DNA from: Cardinium endosymbiont cEper1 of Encarsia pergandiella
Lineage (GTDB): Bacteria > Bacteroidota > Bacteroidia > Cytophagales > Amoebophilaceae
Assembly (NCBI RefSeq): GCF_000304455.1
Contig: NC_018605.1
Location: forward strand, 35 to 64,034
Reading direction: 5' to 3'
Length of the DNA stretch: 64,000 nucleotides
The notes beneath the pieces were generated by a model that was not told the origin of the DNA, did not search any database, and saw nothing but the letters and a program-made list of their open reading frames with translations. Positions within the stretch are counted from its first letter, which is position 1; each line of letters begins with the position of its first letter. Of the stretch, positions 1-8,907 are shown in pieces. Position numbers and translations under genes: made by a program.

Positions 1-492
1 GTGATCTTCATCTAGTTCTGTATTTAATGCATCAAGTGCAGACTTATTACTACCGCTTTTGTCAACTACTACTTTGTATGGAGTGTTATTATATCTGATA
101 GCCTTACGAAAAAAAGAAAGAGCTGAAGACTTGTCTCTACGTGCACTTAGAAAAAAATCAACTGTATCTCCATAACGATCTACTGCTCTATATAAATAAA
201 TCCACTTACCATTTAGTTTGACGTAAGTTTCATCCATTCTCCAGCTACTACCAACTGGGCGTTTTCTTTTTCTTACTTCTTGATCTATGAGTGGAACAAA
301 TCTAATAACCCACCTTTGTAAAGTAGAATGATCAATCTTTGCGCTTCTCATATGCATCATCTCTTCTAAGTCTCTATAGCTTAAAGAAAAACGACATTTC
401 ATATACACAAATAGAAGGATTAACTCTGGTGAAGAACAAAATCCTTTAAAATAAGGCAGTAATCTACGGGTAATAGTAAACATTTTAGGCAA
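1..492 (-). CDS. IS6-family transposase, partial
   Basis: DDE transposase of the IS6 (IS26/IS240) type. The frame starts at a TTG at 490-492, aligned with the start used by the other copies, and a downstream ATG at 481-483 is the alternative. It has the helix-turn-helix-like N-terminus (FSLSYRDLEEM), the first catalytic Asp in WRMDETYVKLNGKW and the second Asp in VVVDKSGSN. The third catalytic residue (Glu of the NRxEQDHR motif in sister copies) lies beyond the edge. No frameshift is seen in the visible part, so this copy may be intact. Confidence 0.85.
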   Translation of the reverse strand, partial: MPKMFTITRRLLPYFKGFCSSPELILLFVYMKCRFSLSYRDLEEMMHMRSAKIDHSTLQRWVIRFVPLIDQEVRKRKRPVGSSWRMDETYVKLNGKWIYLYRAVDRYGDTVDFFLSARRDKSSALSFFRKAIRYNNTPYKVVVDKSGSNKSALDALNTELDEDH

Positions 493-547
493 TTTTTGAC
501 TAAAATTAATAAAATAATTTACTCCTTAAAACAGACGAGACAGAACC
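1..547 (-). mobile_element. IS6-family insertion sequence, copy 1, cut by the window edge
   Basis: One of five traces of the same element in the window (others at 22027-22860, 35985-36817, 61617-62449 and a remnant at 48248-48400). The visible end is a terminal repeat reading GACAGAACC at 539-547, matching the outer ends of the other copies, which are 833-834 bp long. The transposase reads towards position 1 and is uninterrupted as far as it can be followed. The other end lies outside the window, so target duplication cannot be tested. Confidence 0.9.
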
Positions 548-685
548 ACATTTTAGGCATAGAAGTATACCTAATTTTAATGTCAATTTAATAGCTAGAA
601 TTACAGCTTATGGACTAAAAGAAAAAAACCTTCTATATTTAAATATATATAACTGATTTACAATAACTATAATCCCGAATTGACG

Positions 686-2467
686 TTAACTTAGGTTGAT
701 GGATGTATACAAGGCTGCTTTGGGAAAGAGTGCGTTGGTCATATTACGGGAAATTTCGTTGTTTCTTACAGGTTTCATGCCAAATCTTCCAGCCATTCCT
801 CCATTAACCGAAGCCAAAAACTGATAATGGGAAGCATAGGCTAAGTTAGTATAGACCTTTGTCTCTTTGTCTATATCCAATGATGGGTCATGAATAGAAA
901 TCATATTTGCGTCTACCAAAAGACTCATAAACCCAGTTCTGTCTTTTCCGCTTTTGCAGCTAAATAAAACGGATGAGGTAGAGTTTTTTTCGCCCAGTAC
1001 GGCTTTGCATGCAATATAATTTGATCCAATAGTCGCATAGTAATTATTACGCGGTTGTATAAAGTTATGCATCACTTTATTTTCGTAATCCGTTTTTTCA
1101 GCAGCCTCTTTTAATAGATGTAATGTGCTAAAGTAGCGTTTATCTTTTAGATTTTTGACATTTTCTATTTCTTTTTGCCGGTCTTTTTTGTTCCCCTCTT
1201 TAAAGGCTTTGCATAGTCCTTTATAACGAGTTTTATCTTTATTTTTTTTAGAGTTGTGCAAATGGATACTTTCTTCTATAAGTTTATTGACCTGAGGCTT
1301 AAACATAGGTGTTGTAAAAGTACCTAATTCATTGATGGGTATATATATAAATTGGTTGTCACCTACTACACGACGCGTTCCTTCTACAATATGTTCTTCT
1401 CCACCTAGTGTAGGCGGAAGTATATTGTGATTTAAAGAGATGCATTCTATGTTTTTAACAAATGCTTTAATTTGTTCCCAGTTATCTTTTGTAATTGTTT
1501 CATCTTTCCATTGGGTAGGTGAAACCAATGCGCCACTATGGTAATAACGGCCTAGCGTAGTAGGGTTATTATTTTGATCATAAGCGAGAATCTTTTTTTG
1601 ATACCCATTTCTACATCCCGGAACATTTCGAATTTGGGTCGGAAGATAATGGCTGCCCTCTAAAAATTTGTCAAAGTAACGATCAATTAACTTTTGTTCA
1701 AATGGATCTAAACGGTTATACCAGTTGGCCGATTTTCTGTTTCTAAATGCTGATTTCTGTTTTTCTGTTAACTGCAACCATTTTTTATCCTCTAACCCAA
1801 ATTTTTTATCATTTATTTTGAATACAGTTGTAACGTTGTAATGGGTATCATCCAATCCAACGTAATTTTCTGCTAACCTTAATTTTGTATTTATCAAAGA
1901 GATTTTTTCATTTGGAAGTACGATTTGATGTAGTTCTGCTACAACTTTTTTATTTATATCTTTCACCGCTTCTATCCAAAAGTCCTCTGTTTCTTTTTCA
2001 TCATACTTATAGTGTTCCATAAATGTATGGGCCATTTTTTCGAATGGGGTACCATTTTTTTCATATAATTCGCATATTTTTTTTGCGGCACGATATATAT
2101 TTATGATTTGCACCACATAGTCTTCTGCAGCGTATAGACTATCGCTTTTGTCTATTACTTCTCGTATCAAGTTATCACCGGATAAATGCCATCTAATGCC
2201 TCTTTTTGCATCCGCTATTTTGCGGAGTATTTCAATAGTAGTTTCAAAATCAAAGTCTGCATTGTTCTTTTTATGATCAACTGACTTTAACAGTTCTTCT
2301 ATTGCCTTATTTTTAGGCTTATTCCCAGCTATAGGGTTGGGATCAGCAATTTTACTTATAGATGGTGGTGTTAGATCAGATCGGTTATTGCTTGTATAAC
2401 AGCTGCGAAAAGCTGATAAAAATACCATTAGATGGCCCAAAAGTATATTGTGTTTAGAGTAGACCAT
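686..2467 (-). CDS. SopB/IpgD-like phosphoinositide phosphatase, candidate effector
   Basis: 593 residues. Near the C-terminus, at 504-512, it carries CKSGKDRTG, a CX5R phosphatase signature of the form found in SopB/IpgD effectors and INPP4-type inositol 4-phosphatases. C504 would be the nucleophile and R510 the phosphate binder. The N-terminus (about residues 8-20) is hydrophobic and followed by a Cys at 23 in a poor lipobox (AFRSC), so export is plausible but lipidation is uncertain. The middle is long, basic and unrecognised; upstream motifs such as NVPGCRNG (281-288) are the places to look for further family blocks. It stands alone between an IS6 copy and uvrB, suggesting acquisition. 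The phosphatase fold is well supported; substrate and delivery to the host are inference. Confidence 0.75.
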   Translation of the reverse strand: MVYSKHNILLGHLMVFLSAFRSCYTSNNRSDLTPPSISKIADPNPIAGNKPKNKAIEELLKSVDHKKNNADFDFETTIEILRKIADAKRGIRWHLSGDNLIREVIDKSDSLYAAEDYVVQIINIYRAAKKICELYEKNGTPFEKMAHTFMEHYKYDEKETEDFWIEAVKDINKKVVAELHQIVLPNEKISLINTKLRLAENYVGLDDTHYNVTTVFKINDKKFGLEDKKWLQLTEKQKSAFRNRKSANWYNRLDPFEQKLIDRYFDKFLEGSHYLPTQIRNVPGCRNGYQKKILAYDQNNNPTTLGRYYHSGALVSPTQWKDETITKDNWEQIKAFVKNIECISLNHNILPPTLGGEEHIVEGTRRVVGDNQFIYIPINELGTFTTPMFKPQVNKLIEESIHLHNSKKNKDKTRYKGLCKAFKEGNKKDRQKEIENVKNLKDKRYFSTLHLLKEAAEKTDYENKVMHNFIQPRNNYYATIGSNYIACKAVLGEKNSTSSVLFSCKSGKDRTGFMSLLVDANMISIHDPSLDIDKETKVYTNLAYASHYQFLASVNGGMAGRFGMKPVRNNEISRNMTNALFPKAALYTSINLS

Positions 2468-2688
2468 TTTTATTTTTAACGATATATTGAGTCAATTAGA
2501 TAAGCGACTATACATCAATGGTATTGATTTTAAATTACAAAAACAAATATAATCCTTTATGTCATAAGATATGACTCATATTTGTATACACCATGCATTA
2601 GCCTTGGTGTCATCTTACTTTTTTCGTATAATGCTCCGTTATCTGCCTTTTTCTTACTTTATTTGCCTCGTTCGCATCTTTTCTATGT

Positions 2689-4701
2689 ATGTCATTTAAA
2701 ATTCTATCACCTTATCAACCTGCAGGCGATCAGCCAAAGGCGATTCTAGAACTTGTATCACACATCAATCGTGGCGTAGCCAGTCAAGTACTCATGGGCG
2801 TTACAGGATCTGGAAAAACCTTTACGATAGCCAATACGATTGAAGCCTTAAATAGGCCTACACTGGTCATCAGCCATAATAAAACATTGGCTGCACAATT
2901 GTATAGCGAGTTACGCGCTTTTTTTCCCTACAATGCGGTTGAGTATTTTGTATCCTACTATGATTACTATCAACCAGAAGTCTATTTACCAGCTAGTGAT
3001 ATCTATATAGAAAAAGAGTTGGCCATTAATGATGAATTGGAACGATTGCGCCTTAGTGCAGTAGCTGCTTTATTAAGCGACCGAAGAGATGTGATTGTAG
3101 TGGCCTCTGTTTCTTGTATTTATGGACTTGGTACCCCAGCATCCTTCAAGGATAATAGCCATTTATTTAGAGTAGGCTGCCGATTGTCTCGCAATGATCT
3201 TTTGAAACATTTTGTAGAGATGCTCTATAGTCGGGACGATAGTGGATTTAAACGGGGTCGTTTCCGCGTAATGGGCGATACCATTGATCTATTTGTAGCC
3301 TATGGAGATTATGGCTATCGTTTTATCTTTTGGGGAGATGAACTAGAAGCCATCCATCTCATAGATCCAGCTTCTGGTAAAAAGACAAAAGAGCTCCAAG
3401 AAGCATTTGTTTTTCCCGCCAATCTTTTTGTAATGGGCAAACATGTATTAGATGGTGCGGTAAGCAAGATCCAACAAGATCTACATATACAGGTCAACTA
3501 TTTTAATCAGAGCGGTCAATTTGAAGAAGCCAAACGGCTACAGGAAAGAACTGAACTAGATTTAGAAATGCTTCGAGAGTTAGGCTATTGTACCGGCATT
3601 GAAAATTATTCACGTTATATAGATGGCCGGTCCGTTGGAGAGCGTCCTTTCTGTTTACTTGACTATTTTCCTAAAGACTACCTGATGGTTATAGATGAAA
3701 GCCACGTTACCATTCCCCAATTTAGGGCTATGGCAGGAGGGGATAGGGCTAGAAAAATCAATTTGGTAGCACATGGTTTTAGGCTGCCATCTGCTATGGA
3801 TAATCGGCCATTACATTTTAATGAATTTGAACAACTGATCCACCAAGTCATTTTTGTTAGTGCAACTCCTGCTGATTATGAGCTAGAACGTAGCCGAGGC
3901 CTAGTGATAGAGCAAATCATACGGCCAACAGGGTTGCTAGATCCCAAAATAGAGGTCCGTCCTACGCTCCATCAAATGCACGATATTTTAGAAGCAATCC
4001 ATCAAGTTGTAAAAAAAGAAGAGCGGGTATTGATTACCACCCTTACCAAGCGTATGGCAGAAGAGCTGACCGATTACTTAGTCCATGCCCATATCCGTTG
4101 CCGGTATATCCATTCTGAAATCAAAACATTAGACCGTGTGACCATATTAAATGGCTTACGCAATGGTGCCTTTGATGTGTTGGTCGGGGTAAATTTACTA
4201 CGGGAAGGGTTAGACCTGCCACAGGTCTCTTTAATGGTTATTTTAGATGCAGATAAAGAAGGATTTTTGCGCAATGCCCGCTCACTGATTCAAACCATAG
4301 GCAGGGTTGCACGCCATACACAAGGGCGTGTGCTGATGTATGCAGATAAGATTACACCATCTATGGAACAAGCAATAGGCGAAACACAGCGTAGGCGTGC
4401 TTTGCAAATGGACTATAATGCACAACATCAAATTACCCCTAGTTCCGTATACCAAAAACAAGCCACTATAGATTTAAAAGATCAAATAGTAGCCCCGCCT
4501 GTGGACGTAGCCAATGATGATAGTGCTTGTCCTATGGTTCTTGCCGATGGTAGAGCGCCTTATGGAAAAAAAGAAACAATAGAAGCCCGTATTCAAACAT
4601 TAGAAAATAAAATGTACCAAGCGGCAGAAGCATTGCAATTTTTAGAAGCAGACCGACTAAAAGAAATGGTAGAAAATTTAAAAAAACAGCAGAATAGCTA
4701 G
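2689..4701 (+). CDS. uvrB: UvrABC excision nuclease subunit B
   Basis: Nucleotide excision repair: UvrB loads on damage with UvrA, verifies it with its beta-hairpin and recruits UvrC. At 670 residues it has the usual length. Walker A GVTGSGKT is at 37-44, the tyrosine-rich beta-hairpin (YYDYYQPEVYLP) follows near residue 92, a DEAD-like VIDESH box lies in the first helicase domain, and the C-terminal UVR coiled coil (IEARIQTLENKMYQAAE) ends the protein. The ATG at 2689 directly begins the conserved N-terminus. It stands alone, with no uvrA or uvrC nearby. Confidence 0.97.
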   Translation: MSFKILSPYQPAGDQPKAILELVSHINRGVASQVLMGVTGSGKTFTIANTIEALNRPTLVISHNKTLAAQLYSELRAFFPYNAVEYFVSYYDYYQPEVYLPASDIYIEKELAINDELERLRLSAVAALLSDRRDVIVVASVSCIYGLGTPASFKDNSHLFRVGCRLSRNDLLKHFVEMLYSRDDSGFKRGRFRVMGDTIDLFVAYGDYGYRFIFWGDELEAIHLIDPASGKKTKELQEAFVFPANLFVMGKHVLDGAVSKIQQDLHIQVNYFNQSGQFEEAKRLQERTELDLEMLRELGYCTGIENYSRYIDGRSVGERPFCLLDYFPKDYLMVIDESHVTIPQFRAMAGGDRARKINLVAHGFRLPSAMDNRPLHFNEFEQLIHQVIFVSATPADYELERSRGLVIEQIIRPTGLLDPKIEVRPTLHQMHDILEAIHQVVKKEERVLITTLTKRMAEELTDYLVHAHIRCRYIHSEIKTLDRVTILNGLRNGAFDVLVGVNLLREGLDLPQVSLMVILDADKEGFLRNARSLIQTIGRVARHTQGRVLMYADKITPSMEQAIGETQRRRALQMDYNAQHQITPSSVYQKQATIDLKDQIVAPPVDVANDDSACPMVLADGRAPYGKKETIEARIQTLENKMYQAAEALQFLEADRLKEMVENLKKQQNS

Positions 4702-5127
4702 TGAAAATATTTTGTTCTCTTTATTTTTTTTGGTACCATTAGACATGGGCTTGTAGCAACAAGCGTTGCGGGTATAAAAGGCACTGAGCCAACTGGTGCG
4801 TTATGGGATGCGTCTCATTACCTGTACTTTTCTATGTATAATGTATCCGTTATAAAATAGTAGATTAATGGTTTGCACAGTTGCCACACCTGCCCCATCA
4901 GCAGACTGCCTATGTTGCTACCATCGCACCGAATGTAATAGAAAAGTCCAATATAGACTTTTCCATATGAATTCCTTTTAGCTGATTGGTGCACCCTACT
5001 TTAATGCTCTACATGGACCGTTAGTAAGTAGTGCATCTATTCAGCTTTAGCAGAGCATTGGCTTGGCCTTATGGGCTAGCTTTTGAAGCCTTGAAAACAA
5101 TAATGTATAAATTAACGAAAAATAACT
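4702..5127. other. Intergenic stretch without a recognisable gene
   Basis: There is no convincing coding frame between uvrB and the paralog island. The last 90 bases resemble the region before the gene at 10138 (a GGGCTAGC-type stretch followed by an A-rich leader). This suggests the promoter and leader of the first island gene lie here. No hairpin of the type found between the other island genes was seen. Confidence 0.4.
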
Positions 5128-5934
5128 ATGGCGTACAAATTTAATACACTTAAATCTATTAAGAAGGGGCTAATAAGTCCCAATATACTTTTCCCAGCCG
5201 CTTATCTTTTATTTAGTGCAGAGGTCTGTACAGGAGGGGCTAAAAACAAACCAGTCGACCGAATGGAGCAGGTATTGCGCACCGCATTGCCAGTCAACTC
5301 AGTTGATCAACTAGATATGAAAAAAAATCTAGAGAGCGCTGAAGGCAAGGCGTTAGAAGCAGCTGAGTCAGTTGATCCGTCCGATAAGATAGCAGAAGAT
5401 TTAGAGGGGTCAGAAGGTAGTACAGAAGGGTTAGAAGCAGGCGAGTCAGTTGATCAACCAAATATAATAGAAGAAGGGCTAGAGGGCTCAGAAGGTAATA
5501 TAGAAGGGTTAGAATCCGCCAAGCCAGTTGATCAACCAAAAGTTGATACAAAACCTGTACCATTAGCAGAAGGAGCACCAGCAGAAGTAGGCGTAGGAAC
5601 ACCAGCAGCGCCAGTGGCACCATTAGCAGCAGGACCACTACCACCACCACTACCGCCAATGCTAAATCTAGAGACCGTTTCTCGATCTCTGCCGTTAAAG
5701 ACACCTAATAGTAAAGCGTCTGATCATAAAGATCAGCAGGGTGGTAATAGTCGTCTTAATGTTGGTGATGTAAAGGATAATGATATTTTTAAAAGACAAC
5801 AACAGAAAAATAATCCAGAGGGTTATCAAGAAAATAATGTTAATACTACTAACCCGGCCCAAATAGGTGACCATAAATCAGAAAGTGGTAGTCATAGTAA
5901 CCAGCAAAATCAATCGTTACCTGGTAATCAATAA
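5128..5934 (+). CDS. Island paralog 1: leader plus 26-residue repeats and proline-rich segment
   Basis: 268 residues, function unknown. The first 35 or so residues are the shared family leader: a Lys-rich start (KFNTLKSIKKGL), then the hydrophobic NILFPAAYLLFSAEVC, which looks like a signal peptide. Next come 26-residue tandem repeats built around SVDQP and EGLEGSEGN (about residues 80-137), encoded by 78-bp DNA repeats. A proline/alanine-rich stretch containing PLPPPLPP follows, then NLETVSRSLPLKT, which loosely fits a WH2 pattern, and a polar Asn/Gln-rich tail. The ATG follows an A-rich leader without Shine-Dalgarno, as is common in Bacteroidota and shared by the other paralogs. It is the first of five head-to-tail members. 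Secretion is inferred from the leader. Confidence 0.75.
   Translation: MAYKFNTLKSIKKGLISPNILFPAAYLLFSAEVCTGGAKNKPVDRMEQVLRTALPVNSVDQLDMKKNLESAEGKALEAAESVDPSDKIAEDLEGSEGSTEGLEAGESVDQPNIIEEGLEGSEGNIEGLESAKPVDQPKVDTKPVPLAEGAPAEVGVGTPAAPVAPLAAGPLPPPLPPMLNLETVSRSLPLKTPNSKASDHKDQQGGNSRLNVGDVKDNDIFKRQQQKNNPEGYQENNVNTTNPAQIGDHKSESGSHSNQQNQSLPGNQ
5365..5538 (+). repeat. 78-bp tandem repeat inside island paralog 1
   Basis: The GAGTCAGTTGATC-type unit begins at 5365, 5443 and 5521, exactly 78 bp apart and in frame, giving two full units and the start of a third. A more degenerate unit precedes them near 5299. Copy-number change would lengthen or shorten the protein by 26 residues without breaking the frame. 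A related unit of about 75 bp occurs in the gene at 7472. Confidence 0.8.
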
Positions 5935-5984
5935 GATAATAACAACGTGTTGTCTATTATAGAAAAACCATTGGATTAGGAAAT

Positions 5985-6073
5985 GGATGATAACCTATCT
6001 TTGTTACCTAGTGGTGGTGCGCAAACCATCCAATATTATTTTGCCTCCTGCCACTAGGTTTTAGTAACCGATT
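5985..6073. repeat. Downstream island repeat, copy 1, with hairpin
   Basis: Related to repeats after the genes at 8908 and 10138 (shared TCCAATATT and TTTTGCC blocks). It contains a hairpin whose outer stem is CCTAGTGG (6007-6014) and CCACTAGG (6051-6058), with a shorter GCAAA/TTTGC pairing inside. Lying just after a stop codon, it could act as a terminator or mRNA-stabilising element. Recurrence after three of the five paralogs makes it part of the duplicated cassette. Confidence 0.7.
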
Positions 6074-6239
6074 TATCGGTAGATCCATTTATGGGTATCT
6101 CGTATTGGTTTGGCCCAAACCATTGTAGCTGAACCAATAGACAATGCATGTAGCGCATTAGGCGTAAATAATACACCCATTGGAAAAATTTGTGACGAGC
6201 CAGTGGCAGTAAGTTTTTGCATTAGAGCTTGTTATTCTA

Positions 6240-6266
6240 GCTACTTTTTATCAAGCAAAAAGTAAC
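6240..6266. repeat. Dispersed GCTACTTTTT hairpin, copy 1
   Basis: GCTACTTTTT on the left faces AAAAAGTAAC on the right, with one mismatch at the base of the stem. It lies about 90 bases before the ATG of the second paralog. Similar hairpins occur at 7348, 8819, 10030 and, away from the island, at 30540. Confidence 0.6.
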
Positions 6267-6358
6267 ATACAAATCGCCTAAATAGGGCAAAAATAGGTAC
6301 TGTGAAGGTATCTAAAAGAGTTAAGTTATTTATAAAATGTAAGAAATAAAAAACAGCT

Positions 6359-7300
6359 ATGACCCCTAAATTTAATATACTTAAATCTATTAAGCAAGTG
6401 CTAATAGGTTCAAATATACTTTTCCCAGTTGCTTATCTTTTATTTAGTGCAGAAGTATGTAGTGGGGGAATGCTTAAAAACCAACCAAGTAACAAAATAA
6501 GTCATACCCCTCCTTTATCATTGGCAGCTAAGCCAGTTGATCAACTGAATAATATAGAAGGGGTAGCAGAGGCTGATCCTAATACAGATCTCTTAGATCT
6601 ATTCCACAGAGATCAATCGGTTATCCCGGTTAAAATCAGGAAAGGTGTGGTATTAAATGATTTGGTTGCATCGCAAAAAAAGTCGGTTGCGCATGCAGAT
6701 AAAGTAGCTGTGCTATTAAGCAACCAGGCGCAAGAGGATGTGTCACCTGAACAGTCCCAGGAAACTAAGGTTATAGATGCATCCAATAGGCCAAATGAAA
6801 ATATAGATGGGTCTAACCATACTGATGGACCAGCTACAATACAACAAGATACACCACCCAATCTTAAGCCTTTTAGTGAAGCAAATCAAACCAAAGCTAA
6901 TCATTCCGATATGACTGATAAAGAACTGAATCAGCAAAAAGTTAGACTATCTGTTTTAAATCGTAATTGTACTAAAAATTGTGCTTATAAAGGTTGTGCT
7001 TCTAGTTGTTTTCATACAATTTATATAGATGAAATACTTACACATGCACCTACTGAATATATCGTTGACCTAAGGCGTTTTGTTATAAACAAATGTCTAG
7101 AAGCATCTAAAGGTACCTATTATTTCGATAAAAAAGTAAATGTAGTAGAGTGGTTTTTCAATCAACCTGTTCAAGATATTGTTCAGCAATATGACAGGTC
7201 CATATTGGACCTTGTGATAAAACAGGTTCATGCAAGCAACCATCCCTATAGTTCGAGCGTAATGGATTCAGTTCAAGCATTAATGGAAAAGATTGGTTAG
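6359..7300 (+). CDS. Island paralog 2: leader plus cysteine-rich C-terminal domain
   Basis: 313 residues, function unknown. It has the family leader (KFNILKSIKQVL then NILFPVAYLLFSAEVC) and one copy of the AKPVDQLNNIEG motif seen as repeats in paralogs 1 and 3. The middle is polar. From about residue 200 it changes to a folded-looking domain found in no other member: CTKNCAYKGCASSC followed by mixed hydrophobic and charged helices (EYIVDLRRFVINKCLEAS, VEWFFNQPVQDIVQQY). The four clustered Cys could bind metal or form disulfides. The segment KIRKGVVL (about residue 87) loosely recalls WH2 spacing but is too weak to name. Confidence 0.75.
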   Translation: MTPKFNILKSIKQVLIGSNILFPVAYLLFSAEVCSGGMLKNQPSNKISHTPPLSLAAKPVDQLNNIEGVAEADPNTDLLDLFHRDQSVIPVKIRKGVVLNDLVASQKKSVAHADKVAVLLSNQAQEDVSPEQSQETKVIDASNRPNENIDGSNHTDGPATIQQDTPPNLKPFSEANQTKANHSDMTDKELNQQKVRLSVLNRNCTKNCAYKGCASSCFHTIYIDEILTHAPTEYIVDLRRFVINKCLEASKGTYYFDKKVNVVEWFFNQPVQDIVQQYDRSILDLVIKQVHASNHPYSSSVMDSVQALMEKIG

Positions 7301-7347
7301 GCTATTACGGCTAGCTTGTAGGCATTGATGGGATATGCATCTACTTT

Positions 7348-7376
7348 GGCTACTTTGTGCTTGATAAAAAGTAGCC
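7348..7376. repeat. Dispersed GCTACTTTTT hairpin, copy 2
   Basis: GGCTACTTTG pairs imperfectly with AAAAAGTAGCC around a short TGCTTGAT loop. It is placed about 95 bases before the ATG of the third paralog, the same relative position as before the neighbouring members. Confidence 0.6.
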
Positions 7377-7471
7377 AAACAATGTCTTTTGCTTTAATGG
7401 CCTAAATAGGGAACAATACAGAGGCTATTCAGCCGTCTAAAACAGCTATTTATAAAAAACAAAAAACAATT

Positions 7472-8710
7472 ATGTCATCCGTATCTAATACACTTAAATA
7501 TATTAAGCAAGGGCTACTAAGTTCCAATATACTTTTTCCAGCCGCTTATCTTTTATTTAGTGCAGAGGTTTGTACTAGAATGGCTAAAGACAGATCAAGC
7601 AACCATATAGCCAATGCATCTCTGTTACCATTGACAGCCAAGCCAGTTGTCCAACTGAATGTAATAGAAGGGATGGAACCATCTGCAGGTAATGGAGATC
7701 GATTAGAAGCAGCTAAGCCAGTTTCTCACCTGGATGAAATAGAAGGTTTAGAGCCATCTACAGGTAATACAGATGAGTTAGAAGCAGTTAAGCCAGTTAC
7801 TGACCTAAATCCAGATGTAGTGCCATCTGTAGGTAATGGAGATGCGTTAGAAGCAGTCAATCCAGTTGTTCAACCAGAGGTAGAAAAAAGTCTATCGGGA
7901 TCAGAAGCTAATACAGATCGGTTAAAAGCAGATCGTGCTAATCTTACTTATCAGGCTCGAACGGATGGCCATAAACCAGAAAGGGATAGTAATTGTAATC
8001 AAGTCAGTCAGTGTGCTGAGTCATTCTCTCAAAATAGGTCTGTCGCATCCTCTGCGAAACCAAAAAAAAAGGGATTTTTTAATAAAGATCCTGAAGTTAA
8101 AATTTTTGAAGTGGAAGAAGAAACAGCAACAAAACAAAAACTGGTACAACCACCAGCAGAAGCAGAAAGACCATCTTGTAATAGATCTAAAAATAAAGAA
8201 TCTTTCTGTAAAAAGTTTATAGAGAATCTAAAAAAACCATTCAATATGCTATCGAAAACCAATCGGGAGAGTCCAAAGCGCCAAAGTAGTGCCCACTCAG
8301 ATATGCCAGTTGATCATCTATCAGAAAATCGTAGAGATTCTAATCAAATGATTGAATCCCCTGAATTATGTTCTCAACATAAGGAGGATGACTCATCAGA
8401 TAGGCCTGTAGAAACCTCTACAACATCAAATAGTATAGTAGATCTCGATTTATCAAGAGATAATAGGTTAGTGGATCAAGGGATGGAGAAGGATGCAACC
8501 AAAGAGGCTTAGGAAAACAGTAAAGGGTTGCAGGAGTTAGATGAAGCCTTAATTTTGCTACGGTCATTTATAGAACCTTCCATAGTAGATAATAGATCAG
8601 TGGATCAAAGTATGGAGCATGATACAACAAAAGATGATCAGGAACAGAAGTTTAAGCAGCATATGGAAAATATGGTAAATGATTCCAAAATCTATCTGGC
8701 ACAAAATTAA
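7472..8710 (+). pseudogene. Island paralog 3, interrupted by an in-frame TAG
   Basis: The open frame runs 346 codons from the ATG at 7472 to a TAG at 8510-8512. The same frame then continues 65 codons to a TAA at 8710. The sequence after the stop resembles that before it (DNRLVDQGMEKDATK before, DNRSVDQSMEHDTTK after), so the stop probably interrupts a longer ancestral protein of about 412 residues. The first part may still be made as a shorter product. It has the family leader (NILFPAAYLLFSAEVC), then about four 25-residue repeats (EAxKPVxxL...GN), then a basic region (KKKGFFNKDPEVKIFEVEEE) and a polar tail. The A-rich leader before the ATG is almost identical to that of paralog 4. Function unknown; readthrough of TAG is possible but unsupported. 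Confidence 0.65.
7640..7930 (+). repeat. 75-bp degenerate tandem repeat inside island paralog 3
   Basis: Units beginning AAGCCAGTT lie at 7640, 7715 and 7790, 75 bp apart. A shorter unit begins near 7859. They encode variants of the motif AKPVxxLxxIEGLEPSxGN and correspond to the 78-bp units in paralog 1. All stay in frame. Confidence 0.7.
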
Positions 8711-8818
8711 AACTTTATAAAAACAGCAAATAGTTATTCAAACGTAGAGCAAGTTTTCGTAATAAACCCGTTGGAATTTTCTATAAATAGTAGGCGCATT
8801 GAAAAAAGTTGTGATTTC

Positions 8819-8845
8819 GCTATTTTTTTTTGATAAAAAAGTAGT
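8819..8845. repeat. Dispersed GCTACTTTTT hairpin, copy 3
   Basis: A degenerate copy: GCTATTTTTT on the left, AAAAAAGTAG on the right, separated by TTGAT. It is preceded at 8794 by GCGCATTGAAAAAAGTTGTG, which is the left arm of the larger palindrome at 9885-10018. It sits about 65-90 bases before the ATG of paralog 4. Confidence 0.55.
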
Positions 8846-8907
8846 ATACAAAAGGAGATGCTAATTGAGCTATCTGAAACAGCTATTTATAAAAAACAAA
8901 AATAACT

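Noticed and set aside
5365-5538. Tandem repeats considered as a CRISPR array
   Set aside because: The repeats are contiguous, in frame and coding, with no unique spacers and no cas genes.
5294-5704. Minus-strand ORF of 136 codons opposite paralog 1
   Set aside because: Its Leu/Val-rich translation is the mirror of the Glu/Ala/Pro-rich repeats on the plus strand; no start context or family.
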